From NCBI GenBank assembly GCA_017645785.1, contig JAGCNW010000014.1, forward strand, positions 62,001 through 126,000: DNA of 64,000 bases, given 5' to 3'. The notes under the pieces were generated by a model that did not search any database, was not told the DNA's origin, and saw nothing but the letters and a program-made list of their open reading frames with translations. The position numbers and the translations under genes are program-made. The DNA is from Treponema sp. (lineage in GTDB: Bacteria > Spirochaetota > Spirochaetia > Treponematales > Treponemataceae). Positions 42,544-51,395 of this stretch are shown in pieces (the stretch's first letter is position 1; every line of letters starts with the position of its first letter).

Positions 42544-43335
42544 ATGAAAAACTTGTTCCGCTTTAATTTTACAAAAGACACCGCCGTCGCGCTTGCGGCC
42601 GGAGCGGCTATGCTTGCCCTTAGCCTTTTGATGCTGCCCTTTATGGGCGCGTCTTTGTTTGACAAAATCGCTTCGTTTATCCTCCGCGACTTGCTTATGA
42701 TTTTTGGTCTGGGCGTTGTTTTTGTTTCGCTTTATGTGGAACGGAACAAAGACGGCGTAAAGGCGATTGGCTTTACAGGAAAGAAAAATGTCCTAAGCCT
42801 TTTGCTGGATCTCCTTTTTGCCGCGGGCCTTTTGGCGATGTTTTTGAAGGAAGGCCGGCCGCAAGGAATTTTGGAGGTCAGGAATCTTTACGCGGCCGCT
42901 TACATTCTGGTCGCCGGCATTTTTGAGATGACCTTTATTTACGGTTACCTTCGCGCGTGTTTTGAAAGAGCGTTTGGAATTGTTCCCGCGATTCTTTTGA
43001 CGGCCGCCTTTTATTCTTTCCATCACGCGGGCTTTCAGCCGGAGTTTATGCATTTGTTTTTTGTGGGCCTCATGTATTCCGCCGTTTATTACATCACGCA
43101 AAACCTTTTGATTGTTTTTCCCTTCTTTTGGGCGATCGGCGCTTTGTGGGACGTGATTGTTTCTTCGGACGCGGGGGAGGAAATCAAAAATTTTGAGTCG
43201 TTCGCCATTGCGCTTGCGATTTTAGCTCTGTCCGCGATTTGGATTTTTGTTGTAAAACGGAATAAGTTGTCATTGCCGCGCTTGACGCGGCAATCTGAAT
43301 CTTCACGAAATAGATTATCGGGTCAAGCCCGATAA
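42544..43335 (+). CDS. CPBP-like membrane protein with repeat-derived C-terminus
   Basis: Membrane protein of 263 residues with several helices resembling the CPBP (CAAX protease-like/bacteriocin-processing) family. The diagnostic EExxxR motif reads EMTFIYG, so the second Glu and Arg are lost; the second motif is SFHHAG and a third near GALWD. Proteolytic activity is therefore doubtful. ATG 42544 follows GGAG; the TTG at 42532 is not preferred. The C-terminal 22 residues (LSLPRLTRQSESSRN...) are encoded by palindromic repeat DNA. It is followed by the PadR gene. Confidence 0.75.
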   Translation: MKNLFRFNFTKDTAVALAAGAAMLALSLLMLPFMGASLFDKIASFILRDLLMIFGLGVVFVSLYVERNKDGVKAIGFTGKKNVLSLLLDLLFAAGLLAMFLKEGRPQGILEVRNLYAAAYILVAGIFEMTFIYGYLRACFERAFGIVPAILLTAAFYSFHHAGFQPEFMHLFFVGLMYSAVYYITQNLLIVFPFFWAIGALWDVIVSSDAGEEIKNFESFAIALAILALSAIWIFVVKRNKLSLPRLTRQSESSRNRLSGQAR

Positions 43336-43342
43336 TGACATG
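43269..43342. repeat. Paired palindromic repeat, copy pair 5 (tail-to-tail)
   Basis: Direct copy 43269-43298 and inverted copy 43311-43342. The first copy and part of the second are translated as the end of the upstream CDS. Confidence 0.8.
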
Positions 43343-43357
43343 TTCGGAGATGCAAAT

Positions 43358-43858
43358 ATGCTTTCTAAAACTTCTATTGTAATTTGCGGAATGCTTTTGC
43401 AGGGCGAGATGAACGCTTACGATATGCTCAAAATGATTGACCGCATGAACATGCAGTACTGGCATCCAATCGGCGCGACCACACTTTACGAAACCTGCTT
43501 GCGGCTGGAAAAAAAAGGCTTTATAGAGGACACGGGTAGGGCGGAAAACAAGGCCGTTTACCGCCTCACGCAACCAGGCCGCGCCGAATTAAAGGACACG
43601 ATTCGCGCGCTTTTTGAGCGGGTCGATTACGATTCGGTTTGGTTCTCTCTTGCGGTTATGTATTCGGGAGTTCTCACTAAAAAAGAATTGGAAGCCGAAA
43701 AGAAAAAACGCGCCGCGCTTCTTGACGAATACGAAAAAGGAACGATAGAAAACCGCGACAAAATGCTCGCCGCAAAAGTTCACTACATCGACATCTGCGC
43801 AATCGACCGCATGATTCAGATAGTGCGGATGGAAAAAGAAACGCTGGGGAAATTATAA
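43358..43858 (+). CDS. PadR family transcriptional regulator
   Basis: Winged-helix DNA-binding protein of 166 residues. The N-terminal domain (SIVICGMLLQGEMNAYDMLKMI, HPIGATTLYETCLRLEKKGFIED, YRLTQPGRAELKDTI) matches PadR; the C-terminal helices (about 95-165) form the dimerization arm typical of the longer subfamily. ATG 43358 is set by GGAGA at 43346. It likely represses its own operon through the palindrome at 42505. The inducer is unknown. Confidence 0.88.
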   Translation: MLSKTSIVICGMLLQGEMNAYDMLKMIDRMNMQYWHPIGATTLYETCLRLEKKGFIEDTGRAENKAVYRLTQPGRAELKDTIRALFERVDYDSVWFSLAVMYSGVLTKKELEAEKKKRAALLDEYEKGTIENRDKMLAAKVHYIDICAIDRMIQIVRMEKETLGKL

Positions 43859-43890
43859 AAAAAGGCTGCCCGCCTTGGGGCAGTCTTTTG
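43858..43890 (+). terminator. Intrinsic terminator after the PadR gene
   Basis: Hairpin GGCTGCCC/GGGGCAGTC with loop GCCTT, an A run before and T run after. It can also serve the convergent gene at 43898. Confidence 0.8.
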
Positions 43891-43897
43891 CTTTAGT

Positions 43898-44458
43898 CTA
43901 AAACTTTTTTGTAATTATAATTTCAACCTTTTTTTCGTGGATGCGGACAACCACATCGTCGGAAATACTTGCGACGATTGATTTTTCCAACTCGTCCCAA
44001 GCTTCGCCTTTTTCTTTTCCGGCGTAGGAACGGTAGGTGTCCAAAGACCAGCTTCGGCCCATCTCGTAGAAGTTTCCGGAAGTGGCGCTGACTTGCGCGT
44101 AGTCGATCATCATCAACTGGGCCGCGACGAGGATTTTGCCCAAAATGCCTTTTCCTGCGTCGTTCTTTCCTGAAGTTGAAATCGAAAGCAATTTGTCGCG
44201 CTTGTCCGAAGACATGGCTTTTGTCGGAACGAGGCTTGTCCGCAACTTGTATTTGTTGTTTTCCGCTTCAATCCAAAAATCTCCGTCGGCGTATTCAAGA
44301 AGCTCCGGCAACATCGATATCAATTCTTCGGCCATAAGGCGCAAGAGCTTTGTGTTTTTTTCGTCAAGCTTGTTGTAGGCCGCGGCTTTTTCCGTTTCGT
44401 TCAAGATGGCGGAAAGTGATTCTTTGTCGCCTGTGATTTTGCAAACGTCAGATTTCAT
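43898..44458 (-). CDS. Protein of unknown function downstream of cstA
   Basis: A 186-residue soluble protein. It is mostly helical, with LDEKNTKLLRLMAEELISMLPELLEY followed by a beta segment FWIEAENNKYKLRTSLVP and a C-terminal VVVRIHEKKVEIIITKKF. The helix carrying AEEL resembles GHKL-ATPase helices only weakly. ATG 44458 is set by AAGGAGG; an upstream in-frame ATG overlaps cstA. It lies 10 nt after cstA on the same strand, so it is probably part of that operon. Confidence 0.6.
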   Translation of the reverse strand: MKSDVCKITGDKESLSAILNETEKAAAYNKLDEKNTKLLRLMAEELISMLPELLEYADGDFWIEAENNKYKLRTSLVPTKAMSSDKRDKLLSISTSGKNDAGKGILGKILVAAQLMMIDYAQVSATSGNFYEMGRSWSLDTYRSYAGKEKGEAWDELEKSIVASISDDVVVRIHEKKVEIIITKKF

Positions 44459-44468
44459 TGTGTCCTCC

Positions 44469-46208
44469 TTAATTTTTTTTGCATTGCTTAGAGAAGGTCT
44501 TAGCGCCTTCAACAATGAGAACTACCGCAAGAATGGCCATCGCCGCCGCGAACACAAGCTGGAACCAGTTGCCCCAGTGGAAGGCCTTTGCCGCAAGTTC
44601 CGGACTGGTTGCCGCGGCCATCGCGGAAACTTTTGTGATGATTGTTCTTGCAAGCTGGGTCAAAGTGGCCGCGAGCATGAAGATTGTCGGAATGAGGAAC
44701 ATCTTGTTGTTCTTTCCGACTTCGCCAAGCCATGCGGCAACGGCCATAAGCGCGATGCCGGCAAGCAATTGGTTGGCCGCGCCGAACAAGCCCCAAATCT
44801 GCGAAAGCTGCAAGCCGCCCAAAACGCAGCCGATTACAACCATCAATACCGTTCCGAACAAGGGGAAGGCCAAGAATTTTCGGATAGGGCTCTTTGCGTC
44901 TTTATACGTCGCCTCTCCTTCCTTAAGGAAAAGTTCGCTGAACATAAAGCGGCTTAGGCGCGTTCCCGTGTCCAAAGAAGTCAACGCGAATACAGAAACC
45001 GCCAAAGTCAAAAGCGCGTAAATCGCGTTGTTGTTGTCCGCGTAGCCGAACATCTTTGCGATGCCCTGCGCGAACGCTACCGGCGGCGCTCCTTTGAACG
45101 CTCCGTCAACGATGAAAGTTTTTGATACCATTCCAACCGCGATCAAAGAGATTACGCCAAGCGCGGACTCGATGAGCATTGAGCCGTAGCCAATCGCCTT
45201 GGCGTTCTTTTCGTTGTCAAGCTGCTTGGAAGTCGTTCCAGTGGAAATCAACGAGTGGAAGCCGGAGCACGCGCCGCACGCGACGGTGATGAACAAGGCC
45301 GGGAACATCGGGCCGATTTTTGTTGACCAGCCTGTAAAGGCGGGAAGCTCGAACGTCGCGGTTCCTGTAATCGCAGAGACGACGATTCCGACCAAAGCCA
45401 AAGCCATCATCGCGTAAAGCAGGAAGGACGAAAGGTAGTCGCGCGGCTGGAGCAAAATCCAAACCGGAACAAGCGAAGCGACCGTGATGTAAACGCCGAT
45501 AAAAACAATCCACGCCGTTCTGCTCATCGCAAAGCCAAAGTTCAATCCGATGACGACGGCTACTACGATTCCAATCAAGCCGATGACTGTCGCAGGCAAA
45601 GTTGAAAGACCTGCGCGGTTTGTAAGAATTCCGTAAACGATCGCCAAGACGATGAACAAAAGAGAAATCATCGCGGTTGTCTGCGGGCCTGTCGGATTTG
45701 AAACGATTCCAAAGGCGACATTGCCGGCCGCGTCAGCGGCGCTTGCGAACGTTCCCGCGACGACATTTACGAACGAGGCGATGACCAAAATCAAAACCAA
45801 AAGCGCGAAAAGAATGAAGAGCTTCTTTGAAGTTTTTCCCATAGAAGCCTTGATGATTTCGCCGACTGACTTTCCTTCGTTCCTGGCGGAAGCGAAAAGG
45901 GAGCTAAAGTCCTGCAAGCCGCCGAAGAAAATTCCCCCGACAACGCACCACAAGAAAACCGGAACCCAGCCAAAAACCGCGGCCTGAATCGGACCGTTGA
46001 TCGGGCCCGCTCCCGCGATTGAAGAAAAGTGGTGTCCCATAAGGACCGCCGGTTTTGCGGCGACATAATCCACTCCGTCCGCATTTTCTTGGGCGGGCGT
46101 TTTTCGGGTGGGGTCGATCCCCCACTGCTTTGCCAACCATGAGCCATAAAAAACATAGCCGCAGAAAAGCAAGGCGATTGCCGCGATGATGATAAGCAAC
46201 GCTGACAT
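44469..46208 (-). CDS. cstA: Carbon starvation protein CstA
   Basis: Polytopic transporter of 579 residues (about 15-18 helices) for peptides or pyruvate, induced under carbon limitation in enterobacteria. It shows the CstA signatures GVDYVAAKPAVLMGHHFSSIAGAGPINGPI (given here by MGHHFSSIAGAGP) and GEIIKASMG, TLARTI and the C-terminal KTFSKQCKKN tail. It lies in an operon with 46736 upstream and 44458 downstream. A GGAGGAAAA-type SD precedes the ATG. Confidence 0.92.
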   Translation of the reverse strand: MSALLIIIAAIALLFCGYVFYGSWLAKQWGIDPTRKTPAQENADGVDYVAAKPAVLMGHHFSSIAGAGPINGPIQAAVFGWVPVFLWCVVGGIFFGGLQDFSSLFASARNEGKSVGEIIKASMGKTSKKLFILFALLVLILVIASFVNVVAGTFASAADAAGNVAFGIVSNPTGPQTTAMISLLFIVLAIVYGILTNRAGLSTLPATVIGLIGIVVAVVIGLNFGFAMSRTAWIVFIGVYITVASLVPVWILLQPRDYLSSFLLYAMMALALVGIVVSAITGTATFELPAFTGWSTKIGPMFPALFITVACGACSGFHSLISTGTTSKQLDNEKNAKAIGYGSMLIESALGVISLIAVGMVSKTFIVDGAFKGAPPVAFAQGIAKMFGYADNNNAIYALLTLAVSVFALTSLDTGTRLSRFMFSELFLKEGEATYKDAKSPIRKFLAFPLFGTVLMVVIGCVLGGLQLSQIWGLFGAANQLLAGIALMAVAAWLGEVGKNNKMFLIPTIFMLAATLTQLARTIITKVSAMAAATSPELAAKAFHWGNWFQLVFAAAMAILAVVLIVEGAKTFSKQCKKN

Positions 46209-46223
46209 TTTTTCCTCCTGTTG

Positions 46224-46736
46224 TTATATCGAGCCTATGAGTTTTTTGAGGCCGCGTCCGCGCCAATTCGTCGCAAGGCGGCCCGTCGAACTTTCATAAG
46301 CCAATGTCCTAAAACTGCTCCAGCCGTAAAGGCCGAATTTATACGATTTGTAATGGTTTAATTTTTTGATTTTTTTGAACGCGTCTTCGCCGATTTTTTC
46401 CGAAAGGACGATCAGCGTGATGTCCGTGTTGCGGTGGCCGTAGTAGGGGGTGATCCTTGAAAGGCCCCTCTCCCAGGCTGTGTCCGCGATTTTCGCTATG
46501 TCATCTTGCTTTTGGTTGGAAATTTCGTCATTAAAATAGAAGAAAACGAATTCGTTGGAATCGATGTCCGCGACTTTTGCGGCTTTGACCAAAAAATATT
46601 GCTCGCTGTGGGATTTGAAGGCGGCTTCGGCGGCAAACGGAGGCTCTATCCCTTCGGTTGTTACGTTGTAGTAGAGCTCAAACTTCTTTAAAATTGTCTC
46701 CAACGCGTCATTGGCGCCCTTGCCAAGTTCATTCAT
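46224..46736 (-). CDS. Protein of unknown function upstream of cstA
   Basis: A 170-residue soluble protein. It contains an alpha/beta pattern with FVFFYFNDEIS, LSRITPYYGHRNTDITLIVLSEK and a C-terminal basic FGLYGWSSFRTLAYES. No family was recognised. It is the first gene of the cstA operon, 15 nt before it, and is driven by a consensus promoter that ends 8 nt before the ATG. A sensing or regulatory role for the transporter is possible, but not shown. Confidence 0.6.
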   Translation of the reverse strand: MNELGKGANDALETILKKFELYYNVTTEGIEPPFAAEAAFKSHSEQYFLVKAAKVADIDSNEFVFFYFNDEISNQKQDDIAKIADTAWERGLSRITPYYGHRNTDITLIVLSEKIGEDAFKKIKKLNHYKSYKFGLYGWSSFRTLAYESSTGRLATNWRGRGLKKLIGSI

Positions 46737-46744
46737 TGTGGCTT

Positions 46745-46774
46745 ATTATATTAAGTATTGTTAAAGTTTGTCAA
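46745..46774 (-). promoter_or_regulatory. cstA operon promoter, leaderless candidate, consensus hexamers
   Basis: Minus strand TTGACA (46774-46769), 18 nt, TATAAT (46750-46745), then 8 nt to ATG 46736. Both hexamers match the sigma-70 consensus exactly and there is no SD. Confidence 0.75.
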
Positions 46775-46791
46775 TAGCGTTCCGCTCGCGC

Positions 46792-46861
46792 TGTCATTGT
46801 CGGGCTTGACCCGACAATCCTTTTGCGAAAAGATTCCCGCGTCGTGGCGCGGGAATGACAG
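46792..46861. repeat. Paired palindromic repeat, copy pair 6 (tail-to-tail)
   Basis: Direct copy 46792-46824 and inverted copy 46829-46861, between the divergent cstA-operon and aspS promoters. Confidence 0.8.
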
Positions 46862-46871
46862 GCGCGGTACA

Positions 46872-46900
46872 TTGCAACAATTCCACGATTGCGCTAGACT
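46872..46900 (+). promoter_or_regulatory. aspS promoter, near-leaderless candidate
   Basis: TTGCAA (46872-46877), 17 nt, TAGACT (46895-46900); 9 nt to ATG 46910 and no SD. Confidence 0.65.
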
Positions 46901-46909
46901 GTTCCCATT

Positions 46910-48742
46910 ATGGAAAACACAAAACGAACTGTTACTTGCGGAGACCTCCGCGCCTCCGACGTCGGAAAATCTGTTATATTGAACGGCTGGGTTCACCGCA
47001 CGCGCGAACTTGGCGGATTGACCTTTATTTTGTTGCGCGACCGCTACGGAATTACCCAGGTTGTTGTCGGCGACAAGGCCTCGGAAGAGGTAAAGAAAAT
47101 CGCCTCCACCCTCAAAAGCGAATACTGCGTTGCCATCAGCGGAACGGTTGCCGCCCGCCAAGAGAAAGACATAAACAAGGACATGGCTACAGGCGCGATT
47201 GAAGTCGAAGCCGCCGAAATTGAAATCTTCACCACAAGCGAACAGCTTCCCTTCGCGATTGACGAAGTGCGCCAAAAGGACGGAACGATCGTTCTTCCCA
47301 ACGAAGACTTGCGTCTTAAATACCGCTACTTGGACTTGCGCCGCGAGCCGATGAAGCAAAACATCATCTTGCGCTCAAACGTAACGTTCGCCACTCGCGA
47401 GTACTTGACCCAAAAGGGCTTTTTGGAGATCGAAACTCCGACCTTCATCAAGTCCACTCCCGAAGGCGCGCGCGACTACTTGGTTCCAAGCCGCGTTCAT
47501 CCCGGAAAATTTTATTCTCTCCCGCAAAGCCCCCAGCTTTACAAGCAGCTTTTGATGGTCTCCGGCTTTGACAAGTATTTCCAAATCGCGCGCTGCTACC
47601 GCGACGAAGACGCCCGCGGCGACCGTCAGCCCGAGTTCACTCAGATTGATATGGAAATGTCCTTCACAAACCGCGAAGAAGTTCTTTCCACAACAGAAGG
47701 AATGATGGGCTACATTTTCAAAAAGACTTTGAACTACAACTTGCCCGCAAAGTTTGACCGCATCACTTGGGACGACGCTTTCAATCTTTACGGAAGCGAC
47801 AAGCCCGACTTGCGCTTTGACATGAAGATTCAGGACGCGGCCTTTATGGCTGGCCTTAGCGACTTTAACGCCTTTAAGGCTGGAGCCGCCAACGCCGGAA
47901 TGGACATCGAGCGCCACAAGCGCAGCGGCCTCAAGGCCCTTGTAGTAAAGAACGTCGCCGACAAGTATTCGCGCAAAATGGTTGAAGAGTTGGAAGCCGT
48001 GGCCAAAAAATACAAGGCCAAGGGCTTGGCTTGGATGAAAGTCAATGCCGAGGGAAACTTTGAAGGCGGCGTTTCAAAATTCTTTGCCGGAAAAGAATCA
48101 GAGATTTGCTCTAAGTTGGGAGCGGAGAAAAACGACTTGCTCTTGTTCGTAAGCGACGAAAAGTGGCAGGTTGCCTGCGTTTCTTTGGGAGCGGTCCGAA
48201 AGCAGTTGGGAAAAGATTTGAACCTTTACAATCCTGCCGACGAATTCCACTTCGCTTGGATCATCGACTTTCCTTACTTCGCGTGGAACGAAGAGGAGAA
48301 CCATTGGGAAACAGAGCACCATATGTTCACCCTTCCGCAAAAAAAATATTGGGACACTTTGGAAAGCGACCCTGGCAGCGTAAAGGGCGACCTTTACGAC
48401 TTGGTTCTTAACGGCTACGAGTTGGCCTCAGGCTCAATGCGTATCAACGACCCTGCCTTGCAGCAGAGAATCTTTAAGATTGTCGGCTACTCGCAGGAAC
48501 GCGCGGACAAGGCCTTTGGCTTCTTGGTCCAAGCATTTAAGTTTGGCGCTCCGCCGCACGGAGGAATCGCTCCCGGCCTAGACCGCCTTGTAATGCTGAT
48601 GCGCCACGAAGAAAGCATTCACGAAGTCATCGCCTTCCCCAAGAACAACCTCGCGGCTAGTCCAATGGATGAATGTCCATCTTATGTTGACGAGCAGCAG
48701 TTGAAAGACTTGCACTTGCAGTGCACTGCAAAAGAAGAGTAA
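46910..48742 (+). CDS. aspS: Aspartyl-tRNA synthetase
   Basis: Class IIb synthetase of 610 residues, the bacterial-type length. It has an N-terminal anticodon-binding OB domain (GWVHRTRELGGLTFILLRDR), motif 1, motif 2 (FQIARCYRDEDARGDRQPEFT), the bacterial GAD insertion and motif 3 (GIAPGLDRLVMLMRHEE). Charges tRNA-Asp, whose gene also lies in this window at 54786. Predicted leader is 2-3 nt. A palindromic repeat pair separates it from pyrE. Confidence 0.96.
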   Translation: MENTKRTVTCGDLRASDVGKSVILNGWVHRTRELGGLTFILLRDRYGITQVVVGDKASEEVKKIASTLKSEYCVAISGTVAARQEKDINKDMATGAIEVEAAEIEIFTTSEQLPFAIDEVRQKDGTIVLPNEDLRLKYRYLDLRREPMKQNIILRSNVTFATREYLTQKGFLEIETPTFIKSTPEGARDYLVPSRVHPGKFYSLPQSPQLYKQLLMVSGFDKYFQIARCYRDEDARGDRQPEFTQIDMEMSFTNREEVLSTTEGMMGYIFKKTLNYNLPAKFDRITWDDAFNLYGSDKPDLRFDMKIQDAAFMAGLSDFNAFKAGAANAGMDIERHKRSGLKALVVKNVADKYSRKMVEELEAVAKKYKAKGLAWMKVNAEGNFEGGVSKFFAGKESEICSKLGAEKNDLLLFVSDEKWQVACVSLGAVRKQLGKDLNLYNPADEFHFAWIIDFPYFAWNEEENHWETEHHMFTLPQKKYWDTLESDPGSVKGDLYDLVLNGYELASGSMRINDPALQQRIFKIVGYSQERADKAFGFLVQAFKFGAPPHGGIAPGLDRLVMLMRHEESIHEVIAFPKNNLAASPMDECPSYVDEQQLKDLHLQCTAKEE

Positions 48743-48813
48743 AAAGATGTTCGGTTCAAGCCCGAACATGACACGATGACTGTCATTGCCGCGCCCCGAC
48801 GCGGCAATCTTTT
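48743..48813. repeat. Paired palindromic repeat, copy pair 7 (head-to-head)
   Basis: Inverted copy 48743-48773 and direct copy 48781-48813. The right end abuts the GGGAG ribosome site of pyrE. Confidence 0.8.
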
Positions 48814-48825
48814 GGGAGATAAGTT

Positions 48826-49500
48826 ATGCAAGACTACAAAAAAGAATTCATCGACTTTATGCTTGAGTGCCAAGTCCTCAAGTTTGGAAGCTTTACGTTG
48901 AAGAGCGGCCGCCATTCGCCCTTCTTTATGAACGCAGGCGCTTACGTTACCGGAAGCCAGTTGCACCGCTTGGGCCAATACTACGCCAAGGCGATTCACG
49001 AAAATTTCGGAGACGACTTTGACGTTTTGTTCGGCCCGGCCTACAAGGGAATCCCCTTGAGCGTCGCCACTGCGATTGCCTACAGCGAATTGTATGGAAA
49101 AGAAGTCCGCTATTCCGCCAACCGCAAGGAAGTCAAGGACCACGGCGACGCGGGCATCTTGCTTGGAAGCAATTTGCGCGACGGCGACCGCGTTGTCATA
49201 ATAGAAGACGTAACGACAAGCGGCGCTTCGATTGAGGAAACGTTCCCCATAATCAAGGCGCAGGGCGACATTAAAATCGTCGGCGAAATTGTTTCGCTCA
49301 ACCGAATGGAAAAAGCCAAAGACTCCGACAAGTCCGCGCTTGACGTTATAAGCCAAAAATACGGATTCAAGACCGCCGCCATCGTCACGATGGACGACGT
49401 AATCGAATCCCTTTGGAAAGCTGACGGAAGCGGAGCCATCTCCAACGAAATAAAGAAAGAATTGGACGACTACTATGCGCAATGGGGCGCCGCGCGCTAA
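48826..49500 (+). CDS. pyrE: Orotate phosphoribosyltransferase
   Basis: Type I phosphoribosyltransferase of 224 residues that makes OMP from orotate and PRPP in pyrimidine synthesis. The PRPP loop is VIIEDVTTSGASIEE (about 125-139), and FGPAYKGIPLSVATAIA and FKSGRHSPFFMNAG-type substrate segments are present. GGGAG lies 8 nt before the ATG. The stop overlaps the next gene by 26 nt. No other pyr gene is adjacent. Confidence 0.93.
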   Translation: MQDYKKEFIDFMLECQVLKFGSFTLKSGRHSPFFMNAGAYVTGSQLHRLGQYYAKAIHENFGDDFDVLFGPAYKGIPLSVATAIAYSELYGKEVRYSANRKEVKDHGDAGILLGSNLRDGDRVVIIEDVTTSGASIEETFPIIKAQGDIKIVGEIVSLNRMEKAKDSDKSALDVISQKYGFKTAAIVTMDDVIESLWKADGSGAISNEIKKELDDYYAQWGAAR

Positions 49501-50677
49501 CGTGTCTCGCGACCAAAAAGCGGCGGCCCGCCTTGCCCGCTACCAAAAAATTCTTTGCCCCGAATTTCCGCCCTTTCTCAAAAAATACCTCGACCTGAAA
49601 ATTTTGGCGCGGCTAAAGGGCATAGGCCTTTTGTGCGGAACGGATTGGACGCCGCTCTTCCACAACCGCTTTTATTATTCGCGCTACGACCATTCCCTCA
49701 ACTGCGCTTTGATTGTGTGGAATTGGACACGCGACAAAAAAATGACTTTGGCCGCGCTCTTGCACGACGTTTCCACCCCGGCCTTTAGCCATGTGATCGA
49801 CTTTAAAAACGGCGACGCCCTTACCCAAGAATCCACCGAAGACAAAAACTCCGCGATGATCCGCTCCGACGCGGAACTTGCCGCCGCGCTCGCGCAAGAC
49901 GACTTGACCGCCGCCGACGTTGACGACTACCACAAGTATTCGATTTGCGACAACGAAGTTCCCCAACTTAGCGCCGACCGTTTGGAATACATGTTCCCAA
50001 GCGGCGCCGCCTTGGAAGGCTGGTTCAGCCTGCGCGCCATAAAGCGCTTTTACGGCGACTTAGTTTTGGCCAAGGACGAAAATAGCAATTTGGAGTTTGC
50101 CTTTAAGACAAAAAAAATCGCTCTCGATTATTTTAAGCGCATCCTGAAAATCGGATATTTTTTGCAGCGCAACAAGGACAAAATCGCCATGGAGCTTATG
50201 GCGCGCGTCGTTGACAAGGCCATCGCTTGCGGCGCCCTCCGCGAAGAAGAATTGTGGCTTTTGAGCGAGCGAGAGATTATCGGCCGCTGGGACGCGCTTT
50301 TGCGTGGAACGGAAGGCGAGCGCAAAACGAAAGATGGCCCGCAATCGGTGAAGGCCGCCGCCTTCTCGGTCAGCGAGCAATCTTTTGCAATGCAAAAAAA
50401 TAATGGCCAACTAAAAGCGGACGACGCGCGGCGCGACTTTTTGCGCCTTTACAAAACTTATCGCACAATGAAAAAAGTCCGCGGCTCATCCGCTCTGCTC
50501 GACGGATATTTTTGCGTCCAGCTTGCCGTAAAACGCCGCTGGATAAACCCGCTTGTCGTTTGCGAGCGATCTGCCCGCCGCATTTGCGACGTTTCCGCGC
50601 GCGCAAAAAAGGCCGCAGAAAAATTCTTGGCTTACAACGACACGCCGAACGCCTGCGTCCTGTTGGCCTCGCTTTGA
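49475..50677 (+). CDS. HD-superfamily phosphohydrolase
   Basis: Predicted metal-dependent phosphohydrolase of 400 residues. The HD motif set is H73 (RYDHSLNCA), H97-D98 (LLHDVSTPAFSH) and a later Asp near SADRLEY. The pattern resembles dNTPase/deoxyguanosinetriphosphatase-like HD proteins, but the substrate is not settled. The start overlaps pyrE by 26 nt, suggesting coupling. The C-terminus is rich in Ala and Arg and has several Cys. Confidence 0.75.
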   Translation: MRNGAPRANVSRDQKAAARLARYQKILCPEFPPFLKKYLDLKILARLKGIGLLCGTDWTPLFHNRFYYSRYDHSLNCALIVWNWTRDKKMTLAALLHDVSTPAFSHVIDFKNGDALTQESTEDKNSAMIRSDAELAAALAQDDLTAADVDDYHKYSICDNEVPQLSADRLEYMFPSGAALEGWFSLRAIKRFYGDLVLAKDENSNLEFAFKTKKIALDYFKRILKIGYFLQRNKDKIAMELMARVVDKAIACGALREEELWLLSEREIIGRWDALLRGTEGERKTKDGPQSVKAAAFSVSEQSFAMQKNNGQLKADDARRDFLRLYKTYRTMKKVRGSSALLDGYFCVQLAVKRRWINPLVVCERSARRICDVSARAKKAAEKFLAYNDTPNACVLLASL

Positions 50678-50702
50678 CAAAAGCCTGCCCTTTCATTACA
50701 AT
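50674..50702 (+). promoter_or_regulatory. Promoter of the histidine phosphatase gene, leaderless candidate
   Basis: TTGACA (50674-50679), 17 nt, TACAAT (50697-50702); 6 nt to ATG 50709. It lies across the stop of the HD gene. Confidence 0.75.
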
Positions 50703-50708
50703 GCCCTT

Positions 50709-51314
50709 ATGGAGCTTTACATCGTTCGGCATGGACAGACTGTTTGGAACGCGGCGGGAAAATTGCAGGGCCGCACGGACATAGAGTTAAATCAAAACGG
50801 AATCGACGCGGCCGTCGCCTTGGGCCGCCGCTTGCAAGACGTGCGCTTTGACAAAATATTTTCCTCGCCGTTAAAGCGCGCCGTTCATACCGCGGAACTC
50901 ATTCGCGGCTCCGACGATTCCGCCTTGCGCGACGTTCCAATCCAAACCGACCAGCGCTTGATAGAAATGTCATTTGGAATAGGAGAGGGCCGCTTGTGCG
51001 ACGAATGGTTCGCTCCCCAAAGCCCCTACAGATTTTTCTTTACCGAGCCGGAAAAATTTCCACGGCCGCCTCAGGGCGAAAGCTTTGAGGACGTCATGGC
51101 ACGCACAAAGGAATTTGTCCAAGAAATAATCGAGCCGCTTTACGGCCAAGCCCAACGCCTTATGATCGTGGCGCACGGAGCCTTGAACAAGGGAATCATG
51201 TGCTATTTGCAAAATCACGGCGTGGAAGATTATTGGCTTAACGGCTTGCAGGAAAATTGCCAGGCCAGCGTCTTTGACTACGACGGCGCGTCTTGGAAAA
51301 CGATTGTTCCTTGA
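50709..51314 (+). CDS. Histidine phosphatase (phosphoglycerate mutase-like) family protein
   Basis: Phosphatase or mutase of 201 residues. The phospho-acceptor His is in IVRHGQTVWNAAGKLQGRTD (R7-H8-G9), and the second catalytic His in IVAHGALNKGIM. SSPLKRAVHTAELIR and the acidic EMSFGIGEG support the family. The substrate may be a sugar phosphate, alpha-ribazole phosphate or similar; it cannot be decided here. ATG 50709 is preferred to an upstream start in the HD gene because of the abutting promoter. Confidence 0.88.
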   Translation: MELYIVRHGQTVWNAAGKLQGRTDIELNQNGIDAAVALGRRLQDVRFDKIFSSPLKRAVHTAELIRGSDDSALRDVPIQTDQRLIEMSFGIGEGRLCDEWFAPQSPYRFFFTEPEKFPRPPQGESFEDVMARTKEFVQEIIEPLYGQAQRLMIVAHGALNKGIMCYLQNHGVEDYWLNGLQENCQASVFDYDGASWKTIVP

Positions 51315-51343
51315 GTCGTGGGACCCGCGCATTTCTGGTTAGA

Positions 51344-51378
51344 CAAAAAAACGCCGCCCCAAACGGAGCGGCGTTGTC
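51344..51378. terminator. Bidirectional intrinsic terminator
   Basis: Hairpin ACGCCGC/GCGGCGT with inner C/G extension, between convergent genes and flanked by an A run. Confidence 0.75.
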
Positions 51379-51395
51379 GTTAAGACGGCGCGTTA

